A DNA stretch of 62,381 nt, taken from assembly GCF_004801315.1 (NCBI RefSeq), contig NZ_SSNW01000022.1, positions 1 to 62,381 on the forward strand, given 5' to 3'. The first letter of the stretch is position 1. The number at the start of each line of letters is the position of its first letter. A program made the position numbers and the translations under genes. Positions 1-10,125 of this stretch are shown here, one piece after another. The DNA is from Deinococcus sp. Arct2-2. Lineage in GTDB: Bacteria; Deinococcota; Deinococci; Deinococcales; Deinococcaceae. The notes beneath the pieces were generated by a model that did not search any database, had not been told where the DNA came from, and saw only the letters and a list, made by a program, of their open reading frames with translations.

Positions 1-101
1 CTTTTCCGGACGGTGCTGTAGGGGGCGATGCCACTCACACTGGTGGCACGGTTCAGCAACGCGGTGACGATGCTGAGCGGTAGGCTGGAGGAGCGAGGCA
101 T
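1..101 (-). CDS. Transposase N-terminus, cut by the window edge
   Basis: The minus strand opens with ATG at 101 and stays open to base 1, reading MPRSSSLPLSIVTALL followed by NRATSVSGIAPYS. The style and position suggest the N-terminus of an insertion sequence transposase, perhaps the same type whose C-terminus lies at the other end of the window (62125-62381). Only 33 codons are visible, so the family cannot be fixed. Everything 3' of it lies outside the window. Confidence 0.4.
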   Translation of the reverse strand, partial: MPRSSSLPLSIVTALLNRATSVSGIAPYSTVRK

Positions 102-122
102 AGACACTTCGCATGAAGGCCC

Positions 123-455
123 ATGAGACCGGGGAATTTCAATCCCCACCTCTTGGGCCTTCGTTGGTGTCGCCATAAATCCCTGCGTGGAAACTCTTGT
201 TATCACCTCTTGGGTGAGCATTTGCACGCTTACGAGCAGCGTTTGCCTTTGCCCGCTGCCGAACCCCGCGAAATCGTGCGGTTTCTGATGGATCAGCACG
301 GCCTCAAGCAAAGAGAATTGCCCGAAATCGGTTCGCAAGGCGTGGTCAGTGAAATCCTGAGCGGAAAACGCGCCCTGAATATGCGTCAGACACAGGCATT
401 GGCGGGGCGCTTTGGGGTGGATGTCGCCGTGTTTCTGGCTACCCCGGCAACGTAA
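123..455 (+). CDS. HigA-type HTH antitoxin, probably 5'-truncated
   Basis: The C-terminal two thirds ([17 protein letters not shown], then a helix-turn-helix with GLKQREL...[11 protein letters not shown]) resembles the HigA/COG5499 family of XRE-type antitoxins that neutralise HigB mRNA-cleaving toxins and repress their own operon. Recognisable similarity starts near base 210. The first 30 residues are rich in Cys, His and Arg and do not look native, so the original 5' end may have been lost where the transposon at the left edge landed. No HigB-like toxin gene is visible beside it. The stop codon region overlaps the convergent kinase gene by 17 bases. It is probably an orphan remnant. Confidence 0.5.
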   Translation: MRPGNFNPHLLGLRWCRHKSLRGNSCYHLLGEHLHAYEQRLPLPAAEPREIVRFLMDQHGLKQRELPEIGSQGVVSEILSGKRALNMRQTQALAGRFGVDVAVFLATPAT

Positions 456-3393
456 ACACCAGCGTCGTTCCCTGTCCCGGTACGCTCTCCACGTCCAACT
501 CACCGCCTGCCAACGCCACCCGTTCGCGTAGCCCGATGAGGCCCAAATGTCCGGCCTGAGCGCGGGCCTGTGCCTGATCTGGCGTGAAGCCTTGCCCGTC
601 GTCGGTAATGGCGACGCGCACCCCATCCGGCGTGTACTGCACGCGTATGGCGGCACTGAGGGCGCGGGCGTGCTTGTCTACGTTGTTCAGGGCTTCTTGG
701 GCCAATCGGAACACGGTCAGTTCGATGGTGGGCGGCAGGCGGCGGTCTTGCCCCGCGACTTCTAGGCGGGTATCGGTGACGGCCTGAGTTGCCAGCCATT
801 CCAGCGCGGGCAGCAGCCCAAGGTCGTCTAGGACGCTGGGGCGCAGGTTGCGGGCAAAGCGGCGCACGCTTTCTATGGCGTTGTCGAGGTCGGCGCGAAT
901 ATCGTCGGCGCGGGCGCGTTGCTCTCCGGTGAGGTCGCGGGCGAGGCGGGCCACGCGGCGGGTCGTAGCGGTCAGCACCTGCGCCGTATCGTCGTGCAGT
1001 TCGCGGCTGATGCGGCGGCGTTCTTCTTCTTGTGCCTGCGTAAACAGCGTCAGGTAAGTACGGAGTTCGCTTTGACGGCTGGTGGCCGCTTCCAGCGCCT
1101 GCCCGCGCCGGGTAATTTCGTCGGCCAGCGTTTGCAACTCGCTGAGGTCGCGGGCCACCATCAGCACCGAGGGCGCGGCAGCAGGTTGTCCGGGGGTTCG
1201 CACGGCGCTCAGACGCACTTCCAGCCGGATCGGGTGATCGGTGCCGCCCACCTCGATTTCGGCGCGGCCCCCCACGGCACGCACGCGGGCGGCGTCCAGC
1301 GCGGCGTGCAGGGCGGGGCGGGTGGCGGGGGTCGCCAACGTCAGCAGTGGTTGCCCGGTCAGTGGCCCCAGCAGCGGCCCCAAGAGTGCGGTGCTGGCGG
1401 GATTGGCGTAGGTAATCACGCCGCCCTCATCGGCAGACAGGATCAGGTCGTGTGCGCCCTCCGCGAGTTGACGGTAACGGGCTTCCTCGCGGGCCAGTGC
1501 CGACAGCAGGCGCTCGCGGGTCAGGGTGAGGGCGATCTGGTCGGCCACGCTGCGGGCCAGTTGCAGCACGCGGTCACTCGGCGGGTCGGTGCCGGGGTCG
1601 TCAGCGTACAAAAAACCCAGCACATCGTCCGCGCTCCGCAGAGGCACGATCAGGGCGCTTCCGGCCACGGGCAAGGCGTATTTGCGGGTCAGCGGGCGTG
1701 GCCCCCGGCCCAATTGCGCGGTCAGGCCCGCCAAGTCTGTGTCGTTGGGCGAGTGCAGATTGAAGGCGGCGCAGCGGCTGATGCTTCCTGCTTCACTGGT
1801 CAGGGCGATCAGGCCGCGTGTGGCGTTCATCGCCAGCACCGACAGACGCACCGCTTCACTTAGGGTGGCGTCCGACTGGTCTTCGGCCAGCAGGCGGCCC
1901 ACGTTCAGCAGCACGGCGGCTTCTCGCTCGCGGCGCAGTTCTTCTTCGTACAGGCGGGCGTTGGCAATGGCAAGACTGGCCTGAGCCGCAAACACTTCGG
2001 CCAGCGCCAAATCGTCGGCGTCCAGCGGCAACGGCTCACGGAAATACAGCGTAAGAGCGCCAAAAATGCCCGCTCCCGTTTGCAGCGGCAGGCCCACCAC
2101 GCCCCGGAACGGGTACGCCCCCTGCGCCAGCAGTTGCCGGGTATATCGGCTGCCTCCACCGAGGCCTCCGGTAATCGCGCCCTCGGTTTGGGGATCGGCG
2201 TGATCGCGGGGCAAGTCGCGGGCGGCCACCATCGCGCGGCGCTCTACCGCTCCGCCCGTCACGCCCGCCCCCACTTTGGCCCGCACCCGCAAGACGTATT
2301 CGCTGGGCAGGCCCACAGCATTACGAATAATCAGCGTTCGTCCATCGGGCAGCAGTTCCGAGACGCCCGCTGCATCGGCGCGGAACAGGGTCACGGCCCG
2401 CTCCAGCAGTTGCGCCAGCGTATCGGCCAGATGCAGGCTGCCCGCCAAGGCCGCGCCCGCTTCGCGCAGGGCTTCGGCGGCCTCGCGTTTGCGGGTTTCT
2501 ATGCCGTACAAGCGGGCATTGTCTATGGCGAGGCTGGCTTGCTCGGCCAGCGCCAGCACCAATCGGGCGTCGTCTTCGGTGGCACTGGCTCCGGGCGTGC
2601 GGCTGTCGACGTACAGGAGTCCCAAGGGCCGCCCCCGCGCCGTGAGGGGGGCAATGACTGCAGCCACCGGATTCAGTTCCGCCAGCCCTGCCGCGAGGGG
2701 CGTGCCCGCATCCCGCCCGCGCTCGAAGCGGATGGCCTCGCCGCGCTGCACCAACCGCTCGAAGCTGACCGGGCCGACGCCGATGCCGCCCGAAAACTCG
2801 CCCTCGAAGCCGTGCGTAAAAATCTCTCCGGTGCGTGCGCCCGCTTCCCCAAATTCGCTGAACAGGCCCACGAAGGCCCGCCCGAACCCAAGGGCCAGCG
2901 CCGCGCTACGGGCCGTGACGGTCAGCACTTCCGGCAAATCGAGGCTTCCGCCGAGGCTGCGAACCAGACCTTCCACCGTTTCGGCCACACGCCCTCGCCC
3001 GCGCCGGGCTTCCCGCGCCTGCACGCCCTCCAGCGCCAGTGCCAGCAGCGGCGTCAGCCCCTGCAGACTCTCTACGCCCGCCGGGTCAGCGCCCACGAAT
3101 TCCAGCACACCCGCCCCAAACGGCAAGCAGGCCAACATGCCTTCTTCCAGTACCACGCCGCCCGCCAATGCCCGCGCCGCCAAGGTTCCGTCGCTGAGGG
3201 CCAGCCCGCTCCCTTCTTCGGCCACTGGAATCAGCGAACCACCCGATACCGCCCACACCCGCACGCCGTGTGCCCGCACCGTGCGGCAAGCGTACTCGGC
3301 CAGCGCCGCGCCGTAAGTTTGCACGTCCAGCGCGGCACTCAGGCTGGGCGGAAAAGCAGGCAAAGCAGCAGGAGACGGCGCGGGGGCGGGCAT
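439..3393 (-). CDS. Multi-GAF/PAS sensor histidine kinase (NarL-type, HisKA_3)
   Basis: A 984-residue soluble kinase without clear membrane segments. Rough order: an N-terminal region, three GAF domains (about 140-300, 315-485 and 490-645, the first two ending in an ASLAI[DA]NARLY helix), a PAS domain (about 650-760), a dimerisation helix with H-box [12 protein letters not shown] near residue 800, and a HATPase domain with DDGQGF and GLIGLRERV at the C-terminus. The H-box and G-box are those of the HisKA_3 class (NarX/LiaS/DegS), which phosphorylate LuxR-type response regulators. No partner regulator is adjacent; the LuxR-type protein at 26928 has a degenerate receiver and is not an obvious partner. 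A TACACT box at 3404-3409 lies 10 bases before the ATG. Confidence 0.9.
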   Translation of the reverse strand: MPAPAPSPAALPAFPPSLSAALDVQTYGAALAEYACRTVRAHGVRVWAVSGGSLIPVAEEGSGLALSDGTLAARALAGGVVLEEGMLACLPFGAGVLEFVGADPAGVESLQGLTPLLALALEGVQAREARRGRGRVAETVEGLVRSLGGSLDLPEVLTVTARSAALALGFGRAFVGLFSEFGEAGARTGEIFTHGFEGEFSGGIGVGPVSFERLVQRGEAIRFERGRDAGTPLAAGLAELNPVAAVIAPLTARGRPLGLLYVDSRTPGASATEDDARLVLALAEQASLAIDNARLYGIETRKREAAEALREAGAALAGSLHLADTLAQLLERAVTLFRADAAGVSELLPDGRTLIIRNAVGLPSEYVLRVRAKVGAGVTGGAVERRAMVAARDLPRDHADPQTEGAITGGLGGGSRYTRQLLAQGAYPFRGVVGLPLQTGAGIFGALTLYFREPLPLDADDLALAEVFAAQASLAIANARLYEEELRREREAAVLLNVGRLLAEDQSDATLSEAVRLSVLAMNATRGLIALTSEAGSISRCAAFNLHSPNDTDLAGLTAQLGRGPRPLTRKYALPVAGSALIVPLRSADDVLGFLYADDPGTDPPSDRVLQLARSVADQIALTLTRERLLSALAREEARYRQLAEGAHDLILSADEGGVITYANPASTALLGPLLGPLTGQPLLTLATPATRPALHAALDAARVRAVGGRAEIEVGGTDHPIRLEVRLSAVRTPGQPAAAPSVLMVARDLSELQTLADEITRRGQALEAATSRQSELRTYLTLFTQAQEEERRRISRELHDDTAQVLTATTRRVARLARDLTGEQRARADDIRADLDNAIESVRRFARNLRPSVLDDLGLLPALEWLATQAVTDTRLEVAGQDRRLPPTIELTVFRLAQEALNNVDKHARALSAAIRVQYTPDGVRVAITDDGQGFTPDQAQARAQAGHLGLIGLRERVALAGGELDVESVPGQGTTLVFTLPG

Positions 3394-3487
3394 GATGGCC
3401 CTGAGTGTAGATCAGACTTGCCCACCCTGAACCCCTCCTGAGTGCGTCCTCATCTGTTCATGAGAAAGGCGGGTTAGGATTTCTCAT

Positions 3488-4192
3488 ATGTTTGACCGCG
3501 ATGACCGTCATTTCCCCGTAAAACGCCTCTTGCTGCTGGGCGCACTGATTGGCGCAGGCGCGTACTACCTGAGCCGCGAACAAAACCGCAAGGCGCTGGA
3601 TCAAAAACTGGCCGATTTGGGTCTGAAAGACACCGTGCACGACATGGGCGATAGCGTCGCCAAAGGCTGGGAGAAGACCAAAGACGCCGCCCAGCACGCA
3701 GGCGACGTGATTGCCGACAAAGCCGGTGACGTGAAGGACGCCGCCGCTGGTGGTGCAGAGGCCGCCGCAGCCAAAGCCAAAGAAGTCGCGGGCGACGTGA
3801 AGGTGGCTGTGACCGGAGCCGCCGACAAGGCCAAGGATGCTGCCGCTGACGTAGCTGCCGACGCGAAAGACAAAGCAGGCGACGTGAAGGCCGCAGCAAG
3901 CAAAGCCGCCGACTCGGCCACCGATAAAGCTAACGACGTGAAAGCCGATGCCCAAAAAGAAGGTCAGAAGTTTGTGGACACGGCCAAAGACAAAGCAGGC
4001 GACGTGAAAGCCGACGCGGGCAAAGCCGTAGACGCTGCCAAAGACAAAGCGCAGGACGTGGCCGCAGGCGCTCAGAAGGCTGCTGACAACGCCCAGAACA
4101 AAGCCGCCGATGTGACCGCCGACGCCAAAGCCAAAGCGAACGAAGTCAAGGCCGATGTGAAGGGTGCAGTGCAGGACGCCAAGAAGGGCTAA
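3488..4192 (+). CDS. LEA-like Ala/Lys/Asp repeat protein
   Basis: Residues 1-30 carry a short hydrophobic stretch (RLLLLGALIGAGAYYLS), a likely membrane anchor. From about residue 45 to the end the protein consists of degenerate Ala/Lys/Asp repeats such as DKAGDVKADA, with almost no aromatic residues. This matches late-embryogenesis-abundant (LEA) proteins; D. radiodurans has LEA-family proteins linked to desiccation survival, and this is probably a counterpart. A disordered chain that becomes helical on drying is expected by inference from the family. The open frames on the opposite strand are artefacts of the biased composition. A weak purine stretch precedes the ATG. Confidence 0.8.
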   Translation: MFDRDDRHFPVKRLLLLGALIGAGAYYLSREQNRKALDQKLADLGLKDTVHDMGDSVAKGWEKTKDAAQHAGDVIADKAGDVKDAAAGGAEAAAAKAKEVAGDVKVAVTGAADKAKDAAADVAADAKDKAGDVKAAASKAADSATDKANDVKADAQKEGQKFVDTAKDKAGDVKADAGKAVDAAKDKAQDVAAGAQKAADNAQNKAADVTADAKAKANEVKADVKGAVQDAKKG

Positions 4193-4213
4193 TCAGCCAG
4201 CAATTCAGTTGTC

Positions 4214-4253
4214 TACCCCCTCTGCTCCGTAGGTGAGTGGAGGGGTTTTATTT
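4214..4253 (+). terminator. Rho-independent terminator after the LEA gene
   Basis: An imperfect stem pairs ACCCCCTC with GGAGGGGT and is followed by TTTTATTT. It lies about 20 bases after the LEA-like stop codon. Confidence 0.6.
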
Positions 4254-4263
4254 GTGGGCTGGG

Positions 4264-4592
4264 GAGGGCGAAGGGCAATCGCTGGCGCTCATTAACCCCC
4301 TCTACTGCGTAGCTCTGCGAGTCCCAACCTCCCCCCTCAAGGGTGAGGGGCTAACACCACCACACTGCCACCCCAGATCGTCCCCGCCCCTCTCCGTGTG
4401 AGGCCGTCATCCGCGCAGCGGGTGGGCCAATTCCAGTGTCAAGACGACTGGCAATTCCGCTTCAAATGGACGGGCTAGGCGAGTTTGGACGCGACAAGAT
4501 CAATCCTCCTCAGCGGAGCGACCAACTCCCCTGCACCCTTTGGGGGCGGGGGCTGGGGGGTGGGGGAAAACGTGGGAGCAACTCCAAATCCC
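4264..4592 (+). repeat. Dispersed repeat family A, long copy 1
   Basis: About 330 bases of non-coding sequence that recur with roughly 80% identity by eye at 13769-14106. Shared blocks include AATCGCTGGCGCTCA, CAGATCGTCCCCGCCC, CTCCGTGTGAGGCCGTC and GACAAGATCAATCCTCC. It fills most of the gap between the LEA-like gene and clpS. Confidence 0.8.
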
Positions 4593-4657
4593 CTCACCTA
4601 CAGCCTCGACAGCCACACACCGTAACCCCTGCCCCGCCCCCCTCCGGCCAACTTCGC

Positions 4658-4663
4658 TACACT
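4658..4663 (+). promoter_or_regulatory. -10 box of a leaderless clpS transcript
   Basis: TACACT ends 6 bases before the clpS ATG at 4670, which puts the expected transcription start on or beside the start codon. No Shine-Dalgarno sequence is present. Confidence 0.6.
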
Positions 4664-4669
4664 GCGCCC

Positions 4670-4990
4670 ATGACGCGCCGGAACACTCCAGACAGCGGCA
4701 CGCAAACGCTAGACCGCACGACGACGCAGCGCCCGCGCCTTTACCGGGTCTTGCTCATCAATGACGATTACACCCCGATGGATTTCGTGGTGATGGTGCT
4801 GGAACGCTATTTCCGCAAGGGCGAGCAGGAAGCGCAGTTGGTCATGCTGGCCGTGCATCACAAGGGGCGCGGCGTGGCGGGCGTGTATACCCGCGAGGTG
4901 GTCGAAACGAAGGTGGCGCAGGTGACGGCCCACGCCCGGCAGGAAGGCTTTCCGCTGATGCTGGTGGCCGAGCCAGAGGGAGAAGAATAG
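4670..4990 (+). CDS. clpS: ATP-dependent Clp protease adaptor ClpS
   Basis: 106 residues. ClpS delivers N-degron substrates to ClpAP. The core carries the family signature YRVLLINDDYTPMDFV, then VMVLERYFRKGEQEA and the VHHKGRGVAGVYTREVVETK block, which form the residue-binding pocket and the ClpA-N interface. The ATG at 4670 was chosen over upstream starts because the family similarity begins just after it and because a TACACT box lies 6 bases before it. The stop codon overlaps the GTG of clpA by one base (TAGTG), so the two are translationally coupled partners. Confidence 0.95.
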   Translation: MTRRNTPDSGTQTLDRTTTQRPRLYRVLLINDDYTPMDFVVMVLERYFRKGEQEAQLVMLAVHHKGRGVAGVYTREVVETKVAQVTAHARQEGFPLMLVAEPEGEE

Positions 4991-7227
4991 TGATCGGAGA
5001 TCATTTACAGATAACGATTGGCCGCGCCGCCGACTATGCGCGGGAAGCCGGGCACGAATACGTGACGCTGGAGCATCTGCTGCTGGCCCTCACCCACGAC
5101 CCCGAAGGCCGCGAGGCGCTGCTGGCACTGGGCGCAAATGTGGAACGCCTGCGCGACACGCTGCAACAGACGCTAGATACCTTCGAGGTGCTTCCAGCCG
5201 ACGAAACCGACCCAGATGACGGCCCTGATTTCACACTTGCTGTACACCGGGTGGTGCAGGGAGCGGTGCTGCAACTGCACGCCAGCGGCAAAGGCAAAGA
5301 GGCCGCCGATGGAGCGCGGGTGCTGGTGGAACTCCTGGAAGAGGAAGATTCGCCCGCCCGCGCCGCGCTGGAGGCTCAGGGGATTACGCGGCTGGATATG
5401 CTGGGCTACGTGTCACACGGCACAGCCAAGGTGGCAGGCCGCAGCCGCGAACGCCTGACCGCTGGTATAGACGGCCCCGCCGAAACTCCTGCCGAAGACG
5501 TACCCCTAGACCCGATGGAAGCCTTTACGACCGACCTGACCGCGCAGGCCCGCGCCGGAGAATTTGACCCGGTGGTTGGCCGCGACGCCGAATTGACGAG
5601 GGTGGTGCATGTGCTGGCGCGGCGTGGGAAGAATAATCCGGTGCTGGTGGGCGAACCCGGCGTGGGCAAAACGGCGCTGGCCGAAGGCTTGGCCCAGCGA
5701 ATCGCCGACGGCCAAGCGCCCGGATTCCTGCGCGGCGCATCGGTGTACGCGCTGGATTTGGGAGCGCTACTGGCGGGCACGCGCTACCGGGGCGATTTCG
5801 AGCAACGGCTGAAAGGCGTGCTGGCCGCGCTGGACGGTCAAAACGCGGTGCTGTTTGTAGACGAGCTGCATACGGTGGTGGGGGCCGGAGCCACCGAGGG
5901 CGGCAGCATGGACGCCGCCAACCTTCTCAAACCTGCACTGGCACGCGGCAAACTGCGGCTGATGGGGGCCACCACGCCCGCCGAGTTGCGCCACCTCGAA
6001 AAAGATCGGGCGCTGTGGCGGCGCTTTCAGCCGGTAGATGTGCCGGAACCGTCCGAGGCCGACGCCATCGCCATTTTGCGGGGCCTCGCTCCCAAGTACG
6101 CCGCCCATCACAAAGTCACCTACACCGAAGCCGCGTTGGACGCTGCTGTGCGCCTGAGTGCGCGGCATCTGCGTGACCGCTTTTTGCCCGATAAGGCCAT
6201 AGACGTGATTGATGAGGCGGGCGCGGCGCGGTCTTCGGTGGGCACGGGCGGCGAAATTGCCGAGGCCGACATAGAGGCGACGGTGGCGCGAATGGCCCGT
6301 GTGCCGGTGGGCGCGGTGAAGGCCGAAGAAGTGCAGTCGTTGGCGACGCTGGAAGCCGATTTGGGCAAGCGGGTGCTGGGGCAGGCGGCAGCCGTGACTG
6401 CCGTTGCCAGCGCCGTCAAACTGGCCCGCGCTGGCCTGCGCGATCCGCAAAAGCCGCAAGCCGCCTTCCTGTTTGCTGGCCCCACCGGAGTCGGCAAAAC
6501 CGAGCTGGCCCGCGCCCTCGCGGAGCGCCTAGGCGTGCATCTGGCCCGCTTCGACATGAGCGAGTATCAGGAAGCGCATACGGTGGCCCGCCTGATCGGA
6601 GCGCCTCCCGGCTACGTGGGTTTCGATCAGGGCGGCCTGCTGACCGATGCCGTCGCCAAAAACCCTCATGCGGTGGTGCTGCTGGACGAGATAGAAAAGG
6701 CCCACCCCGACATCTACAACCTCTTTTTGCAACTGATGGATCACGGCACGCTGACCGACCACACGGGCAAAAAGGTAGACGGGCGCGGCCTGCTGCTGAT
6801 CTTTACGACCAATGCCGGAGCCGCCGACGCCAGCCGACCCGGTTTAGGGTTTTCGCAAGTGTCCCGCACGGGCGAGAGTGCCGAAGCCGTGAAGCGCACC
6901 TTCAGCCCAGAATTCCGTAACCGCCTTGACGCCGTGCTGCACTTTTCGCCGCTGGCCCCCGAAATTATGGCCGGGGTGGTGGACAAGTTCCTGCGCGACC
7001 TGACCGCGCAACTGCTGGAGCGGAACGTGGCGATTACAGTCACGCCCGCCGCCCGCGCACTCTTGGCAAAATTGGGTTACGACCCGCAGATGGGCGCACG
7101 CCCGCTGGCCCGCGTGATTGAGCAGAAGCTGAAGCGCCCACTGGCCGACGAACTGTTGTTTGGACGCTTGAAGGGCGGCGGCAAAGTGACGGTGGGGGCG
7201 AGCGGCGAGACGCTGACCTTCAAGTGA
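4990..7227 (+). CDS. clpA: Clp protease ATP-binding subunit ClpA
   Basis: 745 residues, GTG start overlapping the clpS stop. An N-terminal double Clp_N repeat (about 1-145) binds ClpS. AAA+ module D1 has Walker A GEPGVGKT at 221-228 and Walker [13 protein letters not shown]. Module D2 has Walker A GPTGVGKT at 497-504, Walker [14 protein letters not shown] and TTNAG. The ClpP-docking loop, IGL in E. coli ClpA, appears as LGF at 619-621. There is no ClpB-type middle coiled coil, so this is ClpA rather than ClpB or ClpC. The unfoldase feeds substrates to ClpP, which is not encoded in this window. Confidence 0.95.
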   Translation: MIGDHLQITIGRAADYAREAGHEYVTLEHLLLALTHDPEGREALLALGANVERLRDTLQQTLDTFEVLPADETDPDDGPDFTLAVHRVVQGAVLQLHASGKGKEAADGARVLVELLEEEDSPARAALEAQGITRLDMLGYVSHGTAKVAGRSRERLTAGIDGPAETPAEDVPLDPMEAFTTDLTAQARAGEFDPVVGRDAELTRVVHVLARRGKNNPVLVGEPGVGKTALAEGLAQRIADGQAPGFLRGASVYALDLGALLAGTRYRGDFEQRLKGVLAALDGQNAVLFVDELHTVVGAGATEGGSMDAANLLKPALARGKLRLMGATTPAELRHLEKDRALWRRFQPVDVPEPSEADAIAILRGLAPKYAAHHKVTYTEAALDAAVRLSARHLRDRFLPDKAIDVIDEAGAARSSVGTGGEIAEADIEATVARMARVPVGAVKAEEVQSLATLEADLGKRVLGQAAAVTAVASAVKLARAGLRDPQKPQAAFLFAGPTGVGKTELARALAERLGVHLARFDMSEYQEAHTVARLIGAPPGYVGFDQGGLLTDAVAKNPHAVVLLDEIEKAHPDIYNLFLQLMDHGTLTDHTGKKVDGRGLLLIFTTNAGAADASRPGLGFSQVSRTGESAEAVKRTFSPEFRNRLDAVLHFSPLAPEIMAGVVDKFLRDLTAQLLERNVAITVTPAARALLAKLGYDPQMGARPLARVIEQKLKRPLADELLFGRLKGGGKVTVGASGETLTFK

Positions 7228-7287
7228 CATCAAGCATGAACCCTTCCTCGCTGTTGCTGCGGCCCGCGCTTCTGCCATGATGCGCCC

Positions 7288-7887
7288 GTGACCCTGCCGC
7301 CCTCCGCGCCTCTTCCTGCCCCCCAAGCTGTGTCCATTCGGGGCCGCCGCCCCCGCGACCTGCCCACGCTGCGGCGCTGGCTGACCGACCCGCAGGCGCA
7401 GTGGCGCGAGTGGGACGCGCCGTATTTTCACGCGGCCAGCACGACGGAAACGATGAATGCCTACGTAGACCAACTGGCGGTCACTCCCCCCCATCCCGAT
7501 GAGCGCGTGATTGACGTGGGCGGCGTGTGCATCGGCATGGTCAACCGCTCTGAGGAAGCTCCGGCAGGCGGCGGCTGGTGGGATTTGGGCATTTTGGTGT
7601 ACGACCCGGCCCACTGGGGGCGCGGCGTGGGCACGCGGGCGCTGGAGCTGTGGGTCACGGCCACTTTCGAGGAAACCAACGCGCATGTCGTCACTTTCAC
7701 CACTTGGAGCGGCAACGAACGCATGATCCGGGCGGCTCTGCGGCTGGGCTTCCGGGAGGCGGGGCGGGTGCGGGAAGCGCGTGTAGTGCGCGGTCAACGC
7801 TACGACAGCGTGCGGCTGGACATGCTTTGTACCGACTGGGAGAAGGCTGACCGGGAAAGGGTCAAACGACATGAGCGCCAAGCCTGA
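7288..7887 (+). CDS. GNAT N-acetyltransferase (RimJ/RimL-like)
   Basis: 199 residues with a GTG start 6 bases after a CATGAT -10-like box, so probably leaderless. The acetyl-CoA-binding motif appears as DLGILVYDPAHWGRGVGT (the GRGVG P-loop near residue 110), followed by ALELWVT and the C-terminal RAALRLGFREAGRVREA strand-helix typical of GNAT enzymes that acetylate amines or protein N-termini. The substrate is unknown. It overlaps the next gene by 17 bases. Confidence 0.85.
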   Translation: MTLPPSAPLPAPQAVSIRGRRPRDLPTLRRWLTDPQAQWREWDAPYFHAASTTETMNAYVDQLAVTPPHPDERVIDVGGVCIGMVNRSEEAPAGGGWWDLGILVYDPAHWGRGVGTRALELWVTATFEETNAHVVTFTTWSGNERMIRAALRLGFREAGRVREARVVRGQRYDSVRLDMLCTDWEKADRERVKRHERQA

Positions 7888-8491
7888 GAAGCAGCCCCTG
7901 AACCCTGCTGGATATCTGGCGACGCAAGACCTGAAGGAGCGCGGCTGGACGGCGGCCCTGATTGCCAAATTTTTGGGCACACACGACGGCACGCGGCCCA
8001 ACGGCCTGAAGATGGGCCGCCGCAAATTGCCCCCGGTGAAGCTGTACACCGAAGCGAGGGTAGAAGAAGCCGAGCGCGACGAAAACTTTTTGATCGGTCA
8101 GGCCCGCGCCGCCGATGCCCGCGAACGCGCCGAGAAAGCCAAAGCCGCCCGCACGCTGGCCCGCGCCGCATTGCTGGAAGCCGCCGCCACCTCTTACCGC
8201 CCCGTTATTCACCCCGAGCCGCTGAGGAAAGGCGCGGTGAAGATGGCCCGCGAGCCATATTTGCCCAAACTGGAGGAACTGCGGGCCAGATTAGAAGCCG
8301 AGATCGGCAAGGTCAGCGCTGGGGAATCGGCAACGCTCGCTGCCCTCTTGCGGGCAAGGTTGGATACCGCTTTGGCCGCCGCTTATGAATGGTATCCAGA
8401 CCCAGCCGCCAAAAAACCGGAGACCGAATCCAGCAAAGCCAAAACGAGCAACGCTAAAGCAAGCGACTGGCGCAAGTGGGACTGGGACTGA
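7871..8491 (+). CDS. Conserved hypothetical protein
   Basis: 206 residues, not assigned to a family. The N-terminal part (about residues 10-65: TQDLKERGWTAALIAKFLG, then a basic segment and VKLYTEARVEEAE) reads like a MerR/excisionase-style winged helix with a following helix, so nucleic-acid binding is possible. The middle is highly helical and Ala/Arg-rich, and the C-terminus is Lys/Ser-rich and ends in WRKWDWD. It overlaps the acetyltransferase upstream and is likely co-transcribed with it. Confidence 0.65.
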   Translation: MSAKPEKQPLNPAGYLATQDLKERGWTAALIAKFLGTHDGTRPNGLKMGRRKLPPVKLYTEARVEEAERDENFLIGQARAADARERAEKAKAARTLARAALLEAAATSYRPVIHPEPLRKGAVKMAREPYLPKLEELRARLEAEIGKVSAGESATLAALLRARLDTALAAAYEWYPDPAAKKPETESSKAKTSNAKASDWRKWDWD

Positions 8492-8588
8492 ATTTGGTCA
8501 TTTCCATGCCCTGCGAGACGGGCCATCAAGAGCGTCCTAGCCGCCATTTGACTGCTACTCTCAAAAACCAGACGCCAACAAAAGCCAG

Positions 8589-8616
8589 TGGGCCGGAAGC
8601 AAAAGCCCCGGCCCAC
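8589..8616. terminator. Hairpin between convergent genes
   Basis: GTGGGCCGG and CCGGCCCAC form a perfect 9-bp stem with a 10-base loop between two convergent genes. On the minus strand it is followed by a T-containing stretch (GGCTTTTGTT), so it best serves the protease gene. Confidence 0.55.
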
Positions 8617-8633
8617 AGACACTTACAGCCAGT

Positions 8634-9950
8634 CTACTTCAGCAGTTCCAGCGCCTTCTTCACTTGGGCGTCGGCCACGATGTCTACGCTGGCTTCACCC
8701 TGAGTCGTGCTGCGAACTGGCCGCTTCGCCTCACCTGTGTAGGTAAATTTGCCTTCTTTATCGGCAGTCACGGTCACGGGCTTTCCGGCCACCGTCAGCG
8801 TGATCTTGCTGCCCGCCGCGATGCCGCCGCCGCTGAAGTTCAGGGGCGTGACAGAGCGGGTGTCTTTGACCAGGACATCCGGCGTGATGCCCTTTTTGTG
8901 AATCTCGCGGCCCAACGGCGTCAACCACGAACTGTTCACGATAGCGACTTTGCCGCCGTCTACCGTGGTGATCGGAATCTGGGCCACGCCTTTGCCAAAA
9001 GTCTGCTCGCCCAAGATGGTGGCCCGCTTTGCATCTTGCAAGGCTCCGCTGACGACTTCGCTGGCGCTGGCGCTGTTTTTGTTGACCAGCACGATCAATT
9101 TGCCCGTGTAGTCGCTGTTGCGCTTGGCCGCTTTGCCGTACACGGTGGTTTTGCCGCTCCGCTCGCGCAAACTCACGATGTTGCCCGTTTGCAGGAATTG
9201 ATCGGCTACGTCTACTCCCGCACTGAGCAGGCCACCGCCGTTGTCGCGGAGGTCAAGGATCAACTTGGTCACGTTCTTCTTCTTCATATTGGCGACGGCA
9301 GCGGCAAATTGATCGCTGGCCTTCTCGTTGTAAAAGGTGTTCAGAGCGATGTACCCCACGTTTCCGGGCAGCATGGTTTCTTCCACACTGACGATCACAA
9401 CGGGCTGGCGCTCCATCTTCACGTTGTAAGTTTTGCCGCCCCGCGCAAAGGTCACATTGACGAACGTGCCTTTGGTCCCACGTACCAACCGCACGATTTC
9501 ATCGAGCTTGCTGTTCAGCACGTCTTTGTCACCGATCTTAACGAACACATCACCGATTTGGACGCCGTTGGCCGCCGCCGCGCCGTTTTTGTACACGTTG
9601 TCGATCTTGCCGCCCGTGCCGTCAGCGTTGGCGGCATTCAGCGTCACGCCGATGCCGTAAAACTCACCGCTGAGATTCTGCTGGTCTACGGCGTTGTTGG
9701 CGGGTTCGCTGTAGTAGGTGAACTCATCGTTCAGACTGCCGATTGCGCCGTTGATTGCGCCGCGTAGCAGTTTTTCTTGGTCTACGGGGTACAGGTAGTA
9801 CTGGTTCAGGTCGCCGATGACCTGAAGCAGCGTCTTGCCTGTGGCCGTTTTGGTGAGGTCCGATTGCGTATAGCCGCCCAGTTGTGCGTAGGCGACGGCG
9901 GCAGTGGCAGCGAGCGTTCCGGCCACGAGCGTCAAGCGTTTTGCGTTCAC
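8634..9950 (-). CDS. S41 carboxy-terminal processing protease (CtpA/Prc family)
   Basis: 438 residues with a GTG start and an N-terminal signal peptide (LTLVAGTLAATAAVAYAQ). A PDZ domain spans about residues 95-185 and the S41 protease domain follows, with nucleophile Ser in NKNSASASEVVSGAL and the general-base Lys in GEQTFGKGVAQ. An extra C-terminal segment of about 70 residues (ITLTVAGKPVTVTADKEG) looks like a small beta domain. It should act in the cell envelope, trimming C-termini. A TATCTT box (9957-9962) lies 6 bases before the GTG, so it is probably leaderless. It diverges from ftsE. Confidence 0.92.
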   Translation of the reverse strand: MNAKRLTLVAGTLAATAAVAYAQLGGYTQSDLTKTATGKTLLQVIGDLNQYYLYPVDQEKLLRGAINGAIGSLNDEFTYYSEPANNAVDQQNLSGEFYGIGVTLNAANADGTGGKIDNVYKNGAAAANGVQIGDVFVKIGDKDVLNSKLDEIVRLVRGTKGTFVNVTFARGGKTYNVKMERQPVVIVSVEETMLPGNVGYIALNTFYNEKASDQFAAAVANMKKKNVTKLILDLRDNGGGLLSAGVDVADQFLQTGNIVSLRERSGKTTVYGKAAKRNSDYTGKLIVLVNKNSASASEVVSGALQDAKRATILGEQTFGKGVAQIPITTVDGGKVAIVNSSWLTPLGREIHKKGITPDVLVKDTRSVTPLNFSGGGIAAGSKITLTVAGKPVTVTADKEGKFTYTGEAKRPVRSTTQGEASVDIVADAQVKKALELLK

Positions 9951-10125
9951 AGGGTCAAGATAGTGCGTGCGGGTGAAGGGCGTTTGAGGCGGAAGTTACC
10001 ACCTGACGCGCACTCATGAGGCCGCCTTCATGGTTCGGTGAAGAGGCTGGGTTATGCTGCACCGCGAGCATGACTCTATTCTTCCCTTTAACGCTGCCCA
10101 GCATCTTTGTTGCCGGGGAACGCAC

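Noticed and set aside
130..230. Possible CRISPR-like motif (TTTCAATCCCC and two CACCTCTTGGG stretches)
   Set aside because: No regular spacing and only two short matches; no cas genes nearby.
2080..3441. 453-codon open frame antisense to the histidine kinase
   Set aside because: High-GC shadow frame: no domain, Gln/Arg/His-rich composition, fully covered by a well-defined kinase on the other strand.
6844..8049. 401-codon minus-strand frame across clpA, a GNAT gene and the next gene
   Set aside because: It spans three genes with clear families on the plus strand and has no recognisable domain.
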